Assembly (NCBI GenBank): GCA_942486035.1
Contig: CALNXK010000179.1
Location: forward strand, 597,501 to 661,500
Reading direction: 5' to 3'
DNA length: 64,000 bases
From: Porites lobata
Lineage: Eukaryota; Cnidaria; Anthozoa; Scleractinia; Poritidae
Of the stretch, positions 34,841 to 47,238 are shown piece by piece. Below the pieces are notes generated by a model that worked only from the letters and a program-made list of their open reading frames with translations, searched no databases and was not told the DNA's origin. How positions within the stretch are numbered: the stretch's first letter is position 1; each line of letters begins with the position of its first letter. The translations under genes and the position numbers were made by a program.

Positions 34841-35517
34841 CTTAATTTGAAAGCTTATATATTTTTCTAGTGTCAAACTTTTGCATCACATGGTTATCTG
34901 TTTGCACCAACGGTGAAAATGATGTTTGAAGTTTGCAGGTCGCGAGGTTCGAAAAGACGAATTTGTTTTCACTGGCTTTCTTGCATGCTACTGGTTTGGC
35001 ATAAGTTGATTTGGGAGAAGGCGATAACTAAGAAAAGAATGGCAATACTTATGAAAGAAACCAAAATAAAGACGTCATCATTATCATTAACACTAGAATT
35101 AGGAAATAAAATTTTAGTCTGTTCAACAGTTTTTTTATTATCAGAGAGAACAAGAACTCAAAACAAAAGATGTGCGGGATTTAATATCAACCTCGACTTT
35201 GATGATTGCAGTCACGAACACCCGGAGCTTTCAGTGCCAGGAAACTAAACATGCCTATAAAGACTTTCATTCAAGAAAATGCCTATTTAATTCTTTTACA
35301 TGGTTGTTCTTTGGTTGTTTTTTGGTCGGTGAAGACTTCAATAATTTCAGACTGTGCGGCTTGGCTGCATCTCACGCAAACACGAAACTTTCAGCTACTA
35401 AATACATGGCATAAAATTTTGACTTCTAAAAGCCATCGAACCAGCTTTCGCTCTCTGATTCTGAGAATGAAAAAAATAAATAGAGTTGTCAACTTGCTGC
35501 CAACTTCAGCAGTATTA
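34841..35517. other. Stretch without recognised gene
   Basis: Between the two inverted-repeat systems. Overlapping short frames at 34913-35565 carry no domain I recognise. Confidence 0.3.
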
Positions 35518-36125
35518 GTCCAGCTGTTATCGACCAAAAATATAGCGAATTGTTCACTTTTATGATAAAAGCATGAAACTTTGCCAGATTACAACCAACC
35601 CTAAGACTGACATTTTTGGATATGGAGCCAAGCCAAATTCAACACTGAACACGAGTACTGCGCAGGCCCTAAAATGGCCTACATGAAAACGAGGCTGATA
35701 GTGGAAATGCTTCTAAAATACCGGTTTTTAAGTGTTTTAGTAAATAAAACTTGTAGATATCGTGGAAGAAGACATTTGCTTTGCTGTCATGTTATCTTTG
35801 GTGTCACGTGACCCTTTCTTCCAAATATGGCAAAGCCGTTGTTGGGTGTCCTGTGCTGGAGCTGTCTTTTGTGCATTTGTGCGTTTTAAGGGGTGAGAAT
35901 GGGCAACGATTCACACAATTTTGAATGATAACACTCTTGCAACTATTTCCAATTATCAAAGGTTGGATTTGTTTTCATACAAATGTTAATTACCACATGA
36001 AAACAAGGCAAGAATCTTTTAAAATGTTTGAAGAGCGTCCAGTTAGCACTGCGTGCGGTCATTTGCGGGTGGATTCAGATAACATTGCGTAAAAGCTTGA
36101 ACTGATCAAAAATTGTGATTGTATG
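35518..36125. repeat. Left arm of second inverted repeat
   Basis: GTCCAGCTGTTATCGACCAA onward matches the complement of 39447-40050 over about 600 bases with many substitutions and short indels. Shared landmarks are GGAGCCAAGCCAAATTCAAC, GGTGTCACGTGACCC and TTGGGTGTCCTGTGCTG. Class unknown; possibly the ends of a foldback or long-TIR element. Confidence 0.75.
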
Positions 36126-36789
36126 GCACTCTGGCTGTTGTTTTCCATCTAAATGTAGAGCGCCGCTCAAAAACAAGGCAAAAATCCTTTTGATGATCTT
36201 AAAAGCTAGCCTCCAGTTTCTTGCCTCCACGTTCGGATACTGCATTAAGCTATTTTATTCTCCTTTCAATTATTAACAAAGTCAATTACAAGGTTCAGAG
36301 CTGAATCCAGGAGGTGGCCCGGCCCAAATAGCTCTCCCCCCTTAATTTTGAAGAAATGCCAGTTTTTGAGGTAAAAATGAATTGGTCATGCAGTAGCAAG
36401 CGATCCTGCCTCCTCAAATTTCTGTTTGTTATGTCTAAAACAATAGATGACAGGATAGTCTTGTGGAGGCCATTTTTGAGATACGCAATTTGATATTCCT
36501 TTAAATTTTATATTAACACATTAAAATATAAAAATATGATCAATCTGAATGTAATGAAACTAGTCATGTTTCTCCCCGTTAAGGACAAGAAATCAAGCCT
36601 TTCAAACGCAGCTCCCTAACAATACGTCGAGCGCTTTCACAAAAAAAAAACAAAGTTGTTGCTATGTATGTCCTTAAGGCAGAGTATATTTAAAGTGCAT
36701 GCTTATCCCTTATAATTGAACAACAACTGAGCTATTTGAAATAGATGAAGGAATTAGCTTAACTTTACTCATATTTCTAACGGTAATCT

Positions 36790-36794
<5 letters not shown>

Positions 36795-36826
<32 letters not shown>

Positions 36827-37330
36827 CTTATATAGCGCCGATATCAATATTGCTATTTTCATCAGCGCTTAAAAATAAAAATATTTCAAAAAAAAAAATA
36901 CCACGACTGCATAAAGTATACATGCATAAAGTGCATGAACCTACAAAAAAGAGTTAAAACAATTTTGTCAACACTAAACTTTAAAAATTACCTAGACTAC
37001 TTAAATCGTAAAAAAAACTGCATGAAACCTACTAAAAACGAGATTAAAAAGCACATAAAATCACAGCTTTTTGAAATGAAAATGTCTTTAGTGTCTTTTT
37101 TAAATATGCTACTGAGGGGCTACTAGCTCCCAATCGCGTAGGGCAATGAATTCCATGGTTGAGGAGCAGTAGCAGCAAAAGATGCGGTGCTTGAAAAATT
37201 TCTCAGATAAATTACAATTTAGACACACGAGCTGTAGGCAACTACAATACCACTCGATTGAAAGAGAATTTTGCGAATAATTGGCACAAAATTACCATGT
37301 ATGATTTGAGCATTTCAAGTCATTGAACTA
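36795..37330 (-). mobile_element. LINE-like 3' end fragment with (AAT)n tail
   Basis: A run of about eleven AAT triplets (36793-36823) leads into a segment with TATATAGCGCCGATATC and then, about 300 bases on, a block with CCCAATCGCGTAGGGCAATG and GCGGTGCTTGAAAAATT. The layout resembles the 3' untranslated region of the LINE at 864-1529. The small frame at 36935-37126 has no domain. Confidence 0.45.
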
Positions 37331-39446
37331 GACGTGATGCAACACTAAGGCAGTACACTTTGGGTCCAAAGATCGCTCGTTATCTTATAATTAGGGAAAG
37401 TTTAAAATTCAATTATCGACTTCTCGGTTAATGTTTTTCAGTTCAGGAAAGTGTGCCTCATATGAAAGGCTCATAACCAATTATATTGGAAATCCATGGT
37501 CGTGTACTCATCTAAGCCGAGAAAAATGTTATCTTTTTCTTCCACAAAAGTTGATATTAAATGTCAGCGTTTTGTGTATCGATCCAGCCACAGAGAAGTT
37601 GACCTTTTATGCGACAAAAAGTTCCAAATCAAAGGAAAATATCCAAACATCCAACCATTAGAGCTGGTTTCTATCGCTAACTTTACACCCACAAGTGAAT
37701 TTTCTACTACAGACATGAAAGGGGAGTTAGGAGTGTATCCTCAACAGACCAGTTAATCAGAAACCAATGAAAATGGAAACTGCTGAAAAATTTAAAATGA
37801 TAAGTATTTGCAGTGGGTAGGAAGAGATTCGTATGGGGTTTTGTGGCTTGGGCGGCTTTATTATCCCACTCAAACCTAAGATCATCGTTCTCATAGCAGC
37901 CGTATATACAGCATTTTAATCTCTTCCACGAGCCACTTATTTCTGTAGACAGGCTGCTTTGGGTATTTGGCGCCCTGTGTAATGACAAAGATTAGTTTCA
38001 GCTCATACTCCGCGAGCTTCATATTGTTCAAAATGCTCAGCAGGCAGTTTACCAGTACCAGATGAACAGTAGCTCAGTAACAGAACTGAGTTGAAAAGAA
38101 GGGTGTGGCTCATTCATTGGTTATATAACCGCGAGTCATCTTATTCAAAATAACGGTAGGTGCACCAGGTAACGAATCTTTGTATCCATTTTTGTGCAAA
38201 GCAAAACAGAAACACCCTTCTAAAATCGGCGAAGAATAATAATCGAAACAGTGAAATCTTTCTATGAATAAGAAGATGAGAATTCAAATGGTGAAATGAG
38301 ATTTTACTAACGAAATTTATTCCCATACTTTAAAACTGTGCTGCACACATCCCACCAAACATAAGTTAACGCTCTTGCATCTTGTTTGCATAAACTGAAA
38401 CAGGCTGACAATTACTTCGTGGTCCAGACATTTCATATTGGTTTGAGTGATCATCAACAGTTAAATCAGAACCCATTCCACCAATGAAGCGATGCTAGTT
38501 ATTTTAGTTATCCATGTATAGTATGGACGCCAAAGAAAATTATGTCAGTGTCACGTGGGCGTTGAGTCCTGATCTAAGCTTGCATTGGTGTTAAGATCCC
38601 TGACATCATTTGCCAACTGAATGAATGTAATCGAGAAATTTGTGGGATATGTTTCTTGAAAGAGAAATTAAGGACAATCGATTTTCACGTAATCAATGCA
38701 AATTCAAGCACAGTGAGATACACAAGCCCATTTGATTATCGTAGATCCCATCACGTCGGACAGACATTTTTTACCTTGCGTTTGCGTTAGCCTGCGAGCA
38801 AGCTCTCTCGATTAACACCCCTCCCTCTTGCGTCTCCTTTTGAGTGCAGTTTGCACGTGACGTTTCACGATAGCCCCAAATAGACAGCTAGAACGTCGGC
38901 TGCACTTGTTTTTTCCTGGTTGACAAGCGTTAAGTGCAAACAAAAGCATTTGGGGAAAGAGTTAGTTCAATTGGTTTTTTCGGCTTGCACTTGCGTTTGT
39001 TTATCCAGCCCTCATTATCTTCAATAAAACGAGGCAAGAAGTGAAAAAGGAGATAAAGTGACCTTCATAGTGTTTCCTCAACTCGAGTAGTGCTCATGCA
39101 ACATACCTGTCGAGCAGTGTATGAATGGGATATGTAAAGGGAACAACACTTCTGAGTCATACAAGTCTAAGAGTTTTAACTTTGACTAAGGGGTATATCG
39201 TGGCAGTCTGTGGCTATGAACTCATTAAATGAAAGAAAAACTGCTTCTTTTGAACGGTGTCGATTCACCATTGGCAAAACTGGTGTACAACCTACTCCTA
39301 AGATACAGTGACATCTACAACTATCTTGAGGATACAACTATCAGAAAAGGGGGCTCTTCAATTCCTTCAATATGGCATATTTAAGGAAAAAGTCTATGTC
39401 ATGTGACTTTCGATTGTCGTCTGTGGAGAAAAAAACTCTGCAAAAA
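37331..39446. other. Loop of second inverted repeat without recognised gene
   Basis: Frames at 37431-37756 and 37707-37988 are short and show no family features. No repeat boundaries could be set. Confidence 0.3.
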
Positions 39447-40050
39447 CGCCGTGCGATCACAGTTTTTGATCAATTCAGGCTTTTAGGCAATGGTCTATGA
39501 ATCCAACTCAAGATGACTGCACGCAGGGCTAACTGGAGGCTTTTCAAACCGCTGAAAAGATTTTTGCCTCGTTTTCATGTAATGATTTGCATTTGTATGG
39601 TAAAAAACAGCCGTTGATAATTGGACAATAGTTACAAGAGTGTTATGATTTGAACTTGCCTGAAAAGGTGCCCCTTCTCACCCCTTTAAACACACAAATG
39701 CACAGAAGGCAGCTTCAGCACAGGACACCCAACAATAGCCCGCCATATTTGGAAGGAGGGGTCACGTGACACCAAAGAAAGCATGACAGTAAAGCAAAAT
39801 TAATGTCTTCTTCCACAATATCTACGACTTTTATTTACAGAAACACTCAAAAATGGTATTTTAGAAGGATTTCCCCTAACAGCCTCGTTTTCATGTAGGC
39901 CATTTTAGGGCCTGCACAGTACTCGTGTCCAGTGTTGAATTTGGCTTGGCTCCATATCCAGAAATGTTAGTCTTAGGGTTAGTTGTAATCTAGCAAAGTT
40001 TCATGCTTTTATCATAAAAGTGAACAATTTTGGTCGATAACAGCTGGACT
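39447..40050. repeat. Right arm of second inverted repeat
   Basis: Complement of 35518-36125. The outer boundary is at GGTCGATAACAGCTGGAC near 40050. Differences are spread evenly along the arm, so the pair is old. Confidence 0.75.
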
Positions 40051-40403
40051 ATATAATTAAGCTTATGTTTCATGGCAATCGACTCAGAAGAGTTTCGTTT
40101 CAAAACACGAAAATAAAAAATAAATAAATAATGCTCGAATCGGCTTTAAGGTATTAAGACTGAGATACTGAAGAACTGAAAATTAGAACTACAATACAAG
40201 CTTGCAATGATAACTTTTTATGTCTTAGTTTCAGCCAGGTTAGTGAAAAATAACAGTCAAACACTTTGTTTTCGTGAATGAAAATAATTTTACCTGACGC
40301 TCTGGCCAAAATTACACACTGAGTTATTAGTAGGTGTCTATAAAAGAAAAATAAATATGTATCAACTTACCTTTTCTGAATCTAATCGACTAATTGTTTC
40401 AGT

Positions 40404-43400
40404 CACGGGGGGCTGGCAGCGAGGTCTGGAACCGAGTTTACATGATCGCCCCAGTTAAGAAATTTGGCCGAGTGAGACTGAGTACCAATTTTCCTTCAAC
40501 ACAAATATGGCGGTGAATGCGGACATGGAAAGATGATGAGTTTTTGCTCGGTTTTACGTTTTACGGCGTCCAAACGTCAAGAAAAGGTTTTCATGAACTT
40601 TTTTCATGAAATGTTTGGACATCAGGAGGCGTGATGTATGAACAGTTCATGAGTGACTTCGCTCATCGTGATTCGGCACCTTGGCAAGTTCAGTTATTTA
40701 TAAGCTTCGTGAATTTTCGAGCGACCAGCCTCAGGGCAGCCTGCGCCATCTCTTATACATTTTTTCACCTTCGGTGGTATTAAGAACTCTCTGCCTTATC
40801 CTAAACATATGCTACGAGCTCATTATTGCATGAGTCTTGCAACAGTCATATGGGAATGTTCATTAAACCAATTTTGTACTTCGCTGTTCGTAAGTTTGTT
40901 TGTACACTGGGACAGCTGCCGGGAGCCACAACAAATATTTGTGGGCGTAAATACAGAATACAGAGCTAATTTAGTAAAAGCCAGGTTAAATGTTCCAATC
41001 ACTTTGCTTCACATATACTGGGTCTGTCAGTATAAGCTATTTTTAATATCAAAAGGCTGCAGGGAAGGGCTTACTGCATATTCAAAACCTTCACTGGAAT
41101 ATCGTTTGAGTGATAATCAATAAATAGCTCCAACAGCAATACCTTTTTTAGTAGTTTTATATTAGATAGTGACTTCGGTTTTAAGTACTTCCTTGAAATT
41201 GTTTGTACAAAAATTACCCCATAGTTTTGAATTATACTTGAATCTGAGTGTGGGCACAAGAGGTTAATCCAGTTGCTAATAAGAGTGAGTACATCAGAGA
41301 GGGGTATGCTCAGTATACATTGAGAAAATCCCTCAAAGGACTGAAGTACAAGAAACAGAAAAAAGAAAATTGAATGTTTTGCAAAGTTTATAAAGAGAAT
41401 CAGAAGGACCTTGAAAAATGTACAACTTCAATTGTTTGTGTAAGTTATGAATCTGATTTACAAGTAAAACAAACAAGGTAAAATTGACTTTTTATCAACC
41501 ATCAAAAGAAGTTATTGTCCCTTGACTGCTAATCCCCTCAGCATGTTCTTTCTACATACTACCCTTGGCTTATTTGGCCTAGATGGGTATGTGCTGCTGA
41601 GTTAGGGTGGTGACCATTTCACCCCTTAGAGTTTTGAACAGGGTGTCTGTTTGGGCTGTGAAGGTTGATGAAGAGCAGTCTGTAGTTACATTTTTGGTAC
41701 CACCAATTTTTTCCTTAAGTTTTTCCATCTTCCTAAGTTTAAAAGCTAACTTAATTCTGTATGCTAACTGAAGTGAATCAGGGTTATAAAATCAGGTCTC
41801 TTGGCATAAAAAGGGTGGGGGAAATGAACAATGTGTCCTACTACCCATACTCTTCTTTCAGTGCAAGCTCAGGGAGGTGATCTCACATTTTAATACCCTT
41901 TTACCACTTGTTTTAACAGCAAAGTCAGTGAAGGTCTATGGTCTCTGAAAAATGTTTTTGCCTGCCTCAACACAAGTTTCTAACTGTTATTGTTGACTAC
42001 AAAATTAATAATATTATCTTAAACTGCTCACCATAGAGTCTCCAGTAGCTCAAGTGGTTAGAGCATCCGACTAGATCACGGAGGGTCGTGGGTTCAAATC
42101 CCATCTGGGACTCGGATTTTTTTTCCGAGTCCTCCTCAAATTAATATCATGTTGTTGTTGTTTCATCTTCAATATCTTAATAATCATTTTACATTTTTTT
42201 CCAAGACATCCTTTGGTGTTTTGCATATCCACTAGTACAAGGTAATTTTTAAGTTGAGAGGGTTTGATTTCATTAACTACATTTTTATACAGACACAAAC
42301 TAACCTGGCAGGTTGATGTCCAAAAGTGTAAAAAATTACATGCAACTGTATGGCAAAAACTGATCATCGTGGCCAAAGGAAAGGCAAAAATAGAAATGTC
42401 ACCATTTTCCTGACTTTATACATTCCCTTGGAAGCATATTTAGCCAGATGTAGTCCTTGTCAAAACATGCAAACTTGACGATTTATTTTCTGAACTTAAC
42501 TAATCTTTTTTAAACCATAATCTTGTTCCAAGGGGTAGTTTAGTTTTTAAAATTTATAATTGTTCCCTCTCTTTTTGCAACAAAACACACTTGAATTAGG
42601 ACTCAAACTGAAGGCAGTGTAGTAACTGCTGTCATGAAAAGAGAATTCCAAACACACAAGATAATTACCCTTTTATCTGCCTAAGATTCATTTGTTAGAA
42701 ACTACGGTAAAGTTTAAATTAAATCGAACGAAGAAAAGAACTTAAGCATATCAACATGTGCAAAATCAAGAGAGAATGATCTCTTGGCAAAATTTATTTG
42801 GCTTCTAGTACATAAAGAAATACATGAACTACGAGATTTGACCATGCCACTCAGTCATCCAACGCAACTCTGCCAGGATAAGTTCACAATCAAGGATGTA
42901 GAACTAAGAATCTCAATCATCTTGTCGTCTTAAAGGTGTAGTGAAGCCGTAAACAACTCTCAACTGAACTCTGACAACTCTTCTACTCAACCACATGCCA
43001 GTCACCGCACTTTTTTTACTACCACGAAGAATTAATTTTGGGCCTTTCGATTGAAAATATAAACTCTTCTACATACGTATTGGAGGGTTGGCCCTTCTTT
43101 TACTCTTGCAATTCGTGGGTCGTCTAAACAGAAACAAATCATCAAAAGGTCGGGCATCGAGAAACATGTTCACTGGTATCGTTCTTAACGTAGTAAACCG
43201 GGCCGCATTTAATGACAAACGCAAGACCAGAAGAAAGGAAAACGTAAGCTCCACATTACCGCGGAACAAAACGAAGAAACCAATGACCAACGGGACCAAG
43301 AGTAACTTCACTTCACACTGCCGAATCGCTGCGAAGAAGCTGCTCAGACGAACTTGTTTTCCCAACCCGTTCCGCGCATGCTTGCTACAGTTTTCGGATG

Positions 43401-43478
43401 ATTGACAGATTTCTTAACTGGGGCGATCATGGAAAGCCGAAAAGCGGCAAGATCAAAGGCCGTTGCCAGCCCCCCCTG
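40404..43478. mobile_element. hAT-like non-autonomous element, 3.1 kb, 8-bp TSD
   Basis: Ends CACGGGGGGCTGGCAGCG (40404) and, as complement at 43478, CAGGGGGGCTGGCAACGG. GTTTCAGT is present at 40396-40403 and 43479-43486, an exact 8-bp duplication. GATCGCCCCAGTTAAGAAAT lies near both ends in inverted orientation. TIR starting CA(G)GGG and 8-bp TSD fit the hAT superfamily. No hAT transposase is visible. A SINE sits inside. Confidence 0.8.
42036..42175 (+). mobile_element. tRNA-derived SINE
   Basis: A tRNA-like head begins GAGTCTCCAGTAGCTC, has an A box AGCTCAAGTGGTTAGAGC and a B box GTGGGTTCAAATCCCATC, and its acceptor arms pair (GAGTCTC with GGGACTC). Three extra bases between acceptor and D stems and a poor anticodon loop argue against a working tRNA. 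A body and a (TTG) run near 42152-42163 follow, as in SINE tails. Confidence 0.7.
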
Positions 43479-44046
43479 GTTTCAGTGATCTGTGCCTGGT
43501 TATCCATAAAAGCAATTTCGATAACTATGAAATAGTCAAAAACACGAGCAGCATGAGGCAGAACAACTGAACCACAAGCTGCACACAGAATGAATCCAAG
43601 CGGACGCGGGAGACTTTGATCTGACTGGAAAGTGTGACTGAAAAAGAGACCGGAAATACTCAACCTGGCGCATGCGTAGACGTTTTGCTACGGTGTTGGT
43701 CCGTGACCTTGTGCGTATGCTTGTGCGTCTGTTGACCCGCTTTTCACAAGTGAAAGCTACAGCAAAGGAGACGTAAGCATGAGCTTAAGCACAAGAAGAA
43801 CGAACTTGTGCGTTTTTCTTTCGCTTTTGCTTATGTCCACCAAGTTTTCACTTGCTTACACATGTGCTTGTGCTTATTCTTTGGGGGTAATTACATGAGA
43901 CCGAGATGACCTCAGACCGGTACGAAATTTTTTCAGCTCTTTACATGAGATAGGAACGAATTGCTTGGTTGGTTACAAGAAACCGGTACAAACTCAGAGA
44001 TAGCAAAATTTAACTGCTACTGCTTTCTTCGTCTTTTTGTTTACTC

Positions 44047-45000
44047 ATGTTATCATCAGTAGTGCTAATATCATTACTCAGACTCAGAAAAAACGAAGCG
44101 AAAAAGAGGAATTCAATACTATGCGAAACAAACACGGCTGGTCCATGTAGTAAACAGTTCAAGACAACGCCAAAGAAAAGAAGATGGTGGGTTGCTCCGG
44201 GAAGGAGTGACAGGTGGTGGATGAACATGTGGAGTGGCGAAGCTATTGCTGAAGAATGGATGAAAAACTTTAGAATGCCCAGAGAACAATTTGAGGCATT
44301 AGCTGATGAGCTAAGTCCACATATTTCCCCTGATCCTTCATCTCCAGGAATGGGACTCTCAGTTGAGAAAAAACTGGGAATCACTCTTTACCTTCTGAAG
44401 GACACCGGAAGTATTACTCTAACCGCCAATGCTTTCGGAGTCAGTGCTCCAACTGTATCAAAAACAATTAGAAGTGTTTGCAATGCAATAAATACTAATC
44501 TAGGACCCAGGTATTTAAGACTATCAAGAGGTAATGAGCTCTATGAAACATTCAACTTGTACAAAACTTTGCTTCCTGGTAGAGAGAAGGTGCCTCTTCT
44601 CTTGTTGGCTGATCCAGCATACCCCTTACTACCCCATTGTATGAAAGAATATTAAGTTTTTAATGCACAAGTAATGTTTAACACAATGTTACGAAGTGCT
44701 CGCAACTAGATTGAGTGTGCTTATGGGCAATTAAAAGCCAGGTGGCCAATTCTGACAACATCCCTAAATTCCAACCTTGATGATATCCCAGTAATAGTCT
44801 ATACTTGCTTTGTATTGCATAATTACTGTGAGATGAACAAAGTAGGAATAGACGAGATATCAGTAGCATCTCCTCAGCAAAGCAATGCAGATGAGAGACA
44901 AGGGTCTCTTTACAGGAGGTTTAGTGTTACCACTGCTCAAGGTGTTAAGACCAGGGAGGTTATAACTGATTACTTTGAAGAGTATATGGTTACAGTTTAA
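44047..45000 (+). pseudogene. Harbinger (HARBI1-like) transposase with internal deletion
   Basis: Amino half has RRWWVAPG, EEWMKNFRMPREQFEAL and a helix-turn-helix-like stretch TLTANAFGVSAPTVSKTIR. The carboxy half has LLADPAYPLLPHCMKEY and IECAYGQLKARWPIL. The segment with the first catalytic acids between RYLRLSRGNEL and LLPGREKVPLL is missing, and in-frame stops occur after MKEY (44653-44655) and before IECAYG. It cannot be catalytic. Confidence 0.82.
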
Positions 45001-45861
45001 ATCATAAAATCAGACATTTTTATCCAAGTGGCTGAACAAGGGCTAGAGACATTTTTTTGTATGAATAAGTATTTTCTATTTCTCGTTAAATTAAGATTCT
45101 CTTTGTATAAGTAATAGTTGATTTGGTCTGACCTAATTGTTTAAAACTTCATGATAGTTTAAAACTCTTCAAGTGTGAATTATGGAAAGTGTACAAAGTG
45201 ACTCTTTTCATTCAGTTCACATTGAATTAATATAGATTTTTAACAACAATATGTATTTTTGTATCTACTCTCTTTTGAACATGTCTGAGGGGTGTCTACA
45301 CAGTTAGACATTGTTCATTGACATGGCTAAATAGTAACAGCGGGTAGTTATAGGGTAGTACACGAAACCACTAAAAGCTTAACATGAAGAGCAATATTAT
45401 TTAGTTACCTTATTGCATTGAGTTCAGGCATGGTTCAGAAACATATGTAACTGGTTTATTCAACACAACAACACTAACAATGTTCTATTTTTGCCCCTTT
45501 AGCATTTGTGTTACTTTTCATAATACATACAGATTATTAAAATCATTACGTTATATTGTAAACAGTCCAACTTTGGTTATTCTTTCATAAAAATCACATT
45601 GAAATATTAACCTGTGATAAAAAACAATGCCAAAAAGACTGTCAAACTTCAGACAGTTTTACCAAAAGAGACCATACAGCAATTCTGGGTATGCTTTTAT
45701 TTAAGAACACAATTCAAACAAAATAATGGTACCTTCTGAACCATCCAGTGATAAAGAATGTCAGTCACTCGTGTCTCTCTTTCTATCATGCAAGAACTTT
45801 AACCAAAATAAACGGTAGCAATAAGTGTTCATATCAATACTTTAGTCCTACATCATCCTAG

Positions 45862-46960
45862 TCACATCCACTTTGGGTACAAACTTGGGTCATGGTCTTC
45901 TACACTACTCTCCTCCCAGCTGGCACTACTACTTGCACTTGGAGAAGCAGAAGCTACAGTGCTGAAAGGATTTTGTCTCCCAGAAAACGGCTGTAGTACA
46001 CTGTATTGGCTTGGATTGTTGTGATAAGCACCTCCAAAAGGATGTACATGATCCCGCTGAGGGTGTCTTGGACCATTGAACTGATAATTACTACCTTGAA
46101 GAGAATTCAGCTGCTGAAACCCTGTCAGTATAGCCTGGCTTAAAATCTGCATCGAATCTGCTATTTTACTGAGAGCCTGATCAGCAGAAGAAATGTTGGA
46201 CGTGTCTTGAGCCAGAATTTTCTTTTTAAGTTCCATATCCTCCCTCATTGTTTCTAACATCATACACTCTTTTTGCTTTGTGCTTAACTTCTTTTCCAGC
46301 TTCTTTTTCTTGTCATCTACATATCTTGCTGTTGCACATTTTTGTTTTTTTCGTTCTGGTGGCCCTGCTTCTTCATCATCTTTAGTTTCTATGGACAAGT
46401 CTTCACTTTCCTTGGTGTCCACTTTGCCACTTGGCTTTCCTGACTCTGATGATGTCTCTCCCATGGTATTTATTCCACATTCTAGTGGCTCTGCACCTGG
46501 GGTTCCTCCCCAAATTGCGACCAAGGTATCCCAGTGTTCCTTGATAATTCTTCCACTCCCAGACCTTGTGGACTCTGCAACACATTTTTTGAAAGCCCGA
46601 TCGTAGTTTCTTTACCTTGGCTTTAATCCTGTTGTACCCTAATTTGATTGCCCTTTCTTGTTCATCGACCTTTTTCTTGAATTCTCTGTACTCGTCTCTA
46701 CTCATTTCGTCTATTTCTACCGACGGCTGCATGATTTCCTTTGGGCCAAAATCAGACTCTTCAAATTTTTCGGCCATCATTGTACGTATGTCTGCATATA
46801 GCTTTACCAGATCGCCTTCGAAGTCCAAGCCTTTCCCCGCCATGTTCGACTTTGTGTCTCTTAACAGTTCCAACAACTCTTCCACCATCTCGTCGGTAAA
46901 TAACCACCTTTCTTTCCTTTTCTCCTTCCCAGCAGTTGCGTTCGTCTCCTTATCCGCCAT
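45862..46960 (-). pseudogene. Harbinger Myb/SANT-like accessory protein, one frameshift
   Basis: Starts at ATG 46958-46960. RWLFTDEMVEELLELLRDTK is a Myb/SANT-like helix region. A frame change near 46608 within an A-rich run leads into DTLVAIWGGTPGAEPLECGI, then an acidic linker, a basic stretch (PPERKKQK), a coiled coil and a Ser-rich tail. In Harbinger elements this protein binds the ends and helps the transposase enter the nucleus. Apart from the one-base shift it looks well kept, unlike its partner. Confidence 0.7.
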
Positions 46961-47238
46961 CTTTGAAGTTTATGCGCATGTGTATTGAGTATATCGCTGA
47001 CCCAAAGGACTGCAGAATTTGAAATTGCAGGCTCAGATCTGAGGCTGGTACGGACTCAGGCCGGTGCGAAAAACACTCGTGTCGGGTCAGCGACCGACAA
47101 GAACTCAGACCGATCTGCGTTTAATTTCTGACCGATCTCATGTAAACACCTAAGAAGAAATGTATGAAAACCGATACGAACTCATGCCGGTCTGGGTTCG
47201 TTCCGATCTCATGCGCTAGTGAAAACCTTTTTTACGCA

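Larger units (their letters stand above)
43883..47227. mobile_element. PIF/Harbinger DNA transposon, defective
   Basis: Ends share CATGAGA..CG and CAGACCGG in inverted orientation (43894-43930 and 47180-47216), with extra subterminal copies of ACATGAGATCGG or variants near 43942 and 47130. TTT at 43880-43882 and 47228-47230 could be the 3-bp duplication. Inside are a decayed transposase (plus strand) and a convergent Myb/SANT-like gene (minus strand), the usual two-gene Harbinger set. The exact right terminus could instead be near 47152. Confidence 0.7.

Noticed and set aside
42036..42112. Functional tRNA gene
   Set aside because: Acceptor and T arms pair, but there are extra bases before the D stem, the anticodon loop is poor, and a SINE body and tail follow.
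43069..43365. Exon of a membrane protein on the minus strand
   Set aside because: It has a hydrophobic stretch and a GTATGT donor-like site, but no ATG in frame, and lies within a non-autonomous element.
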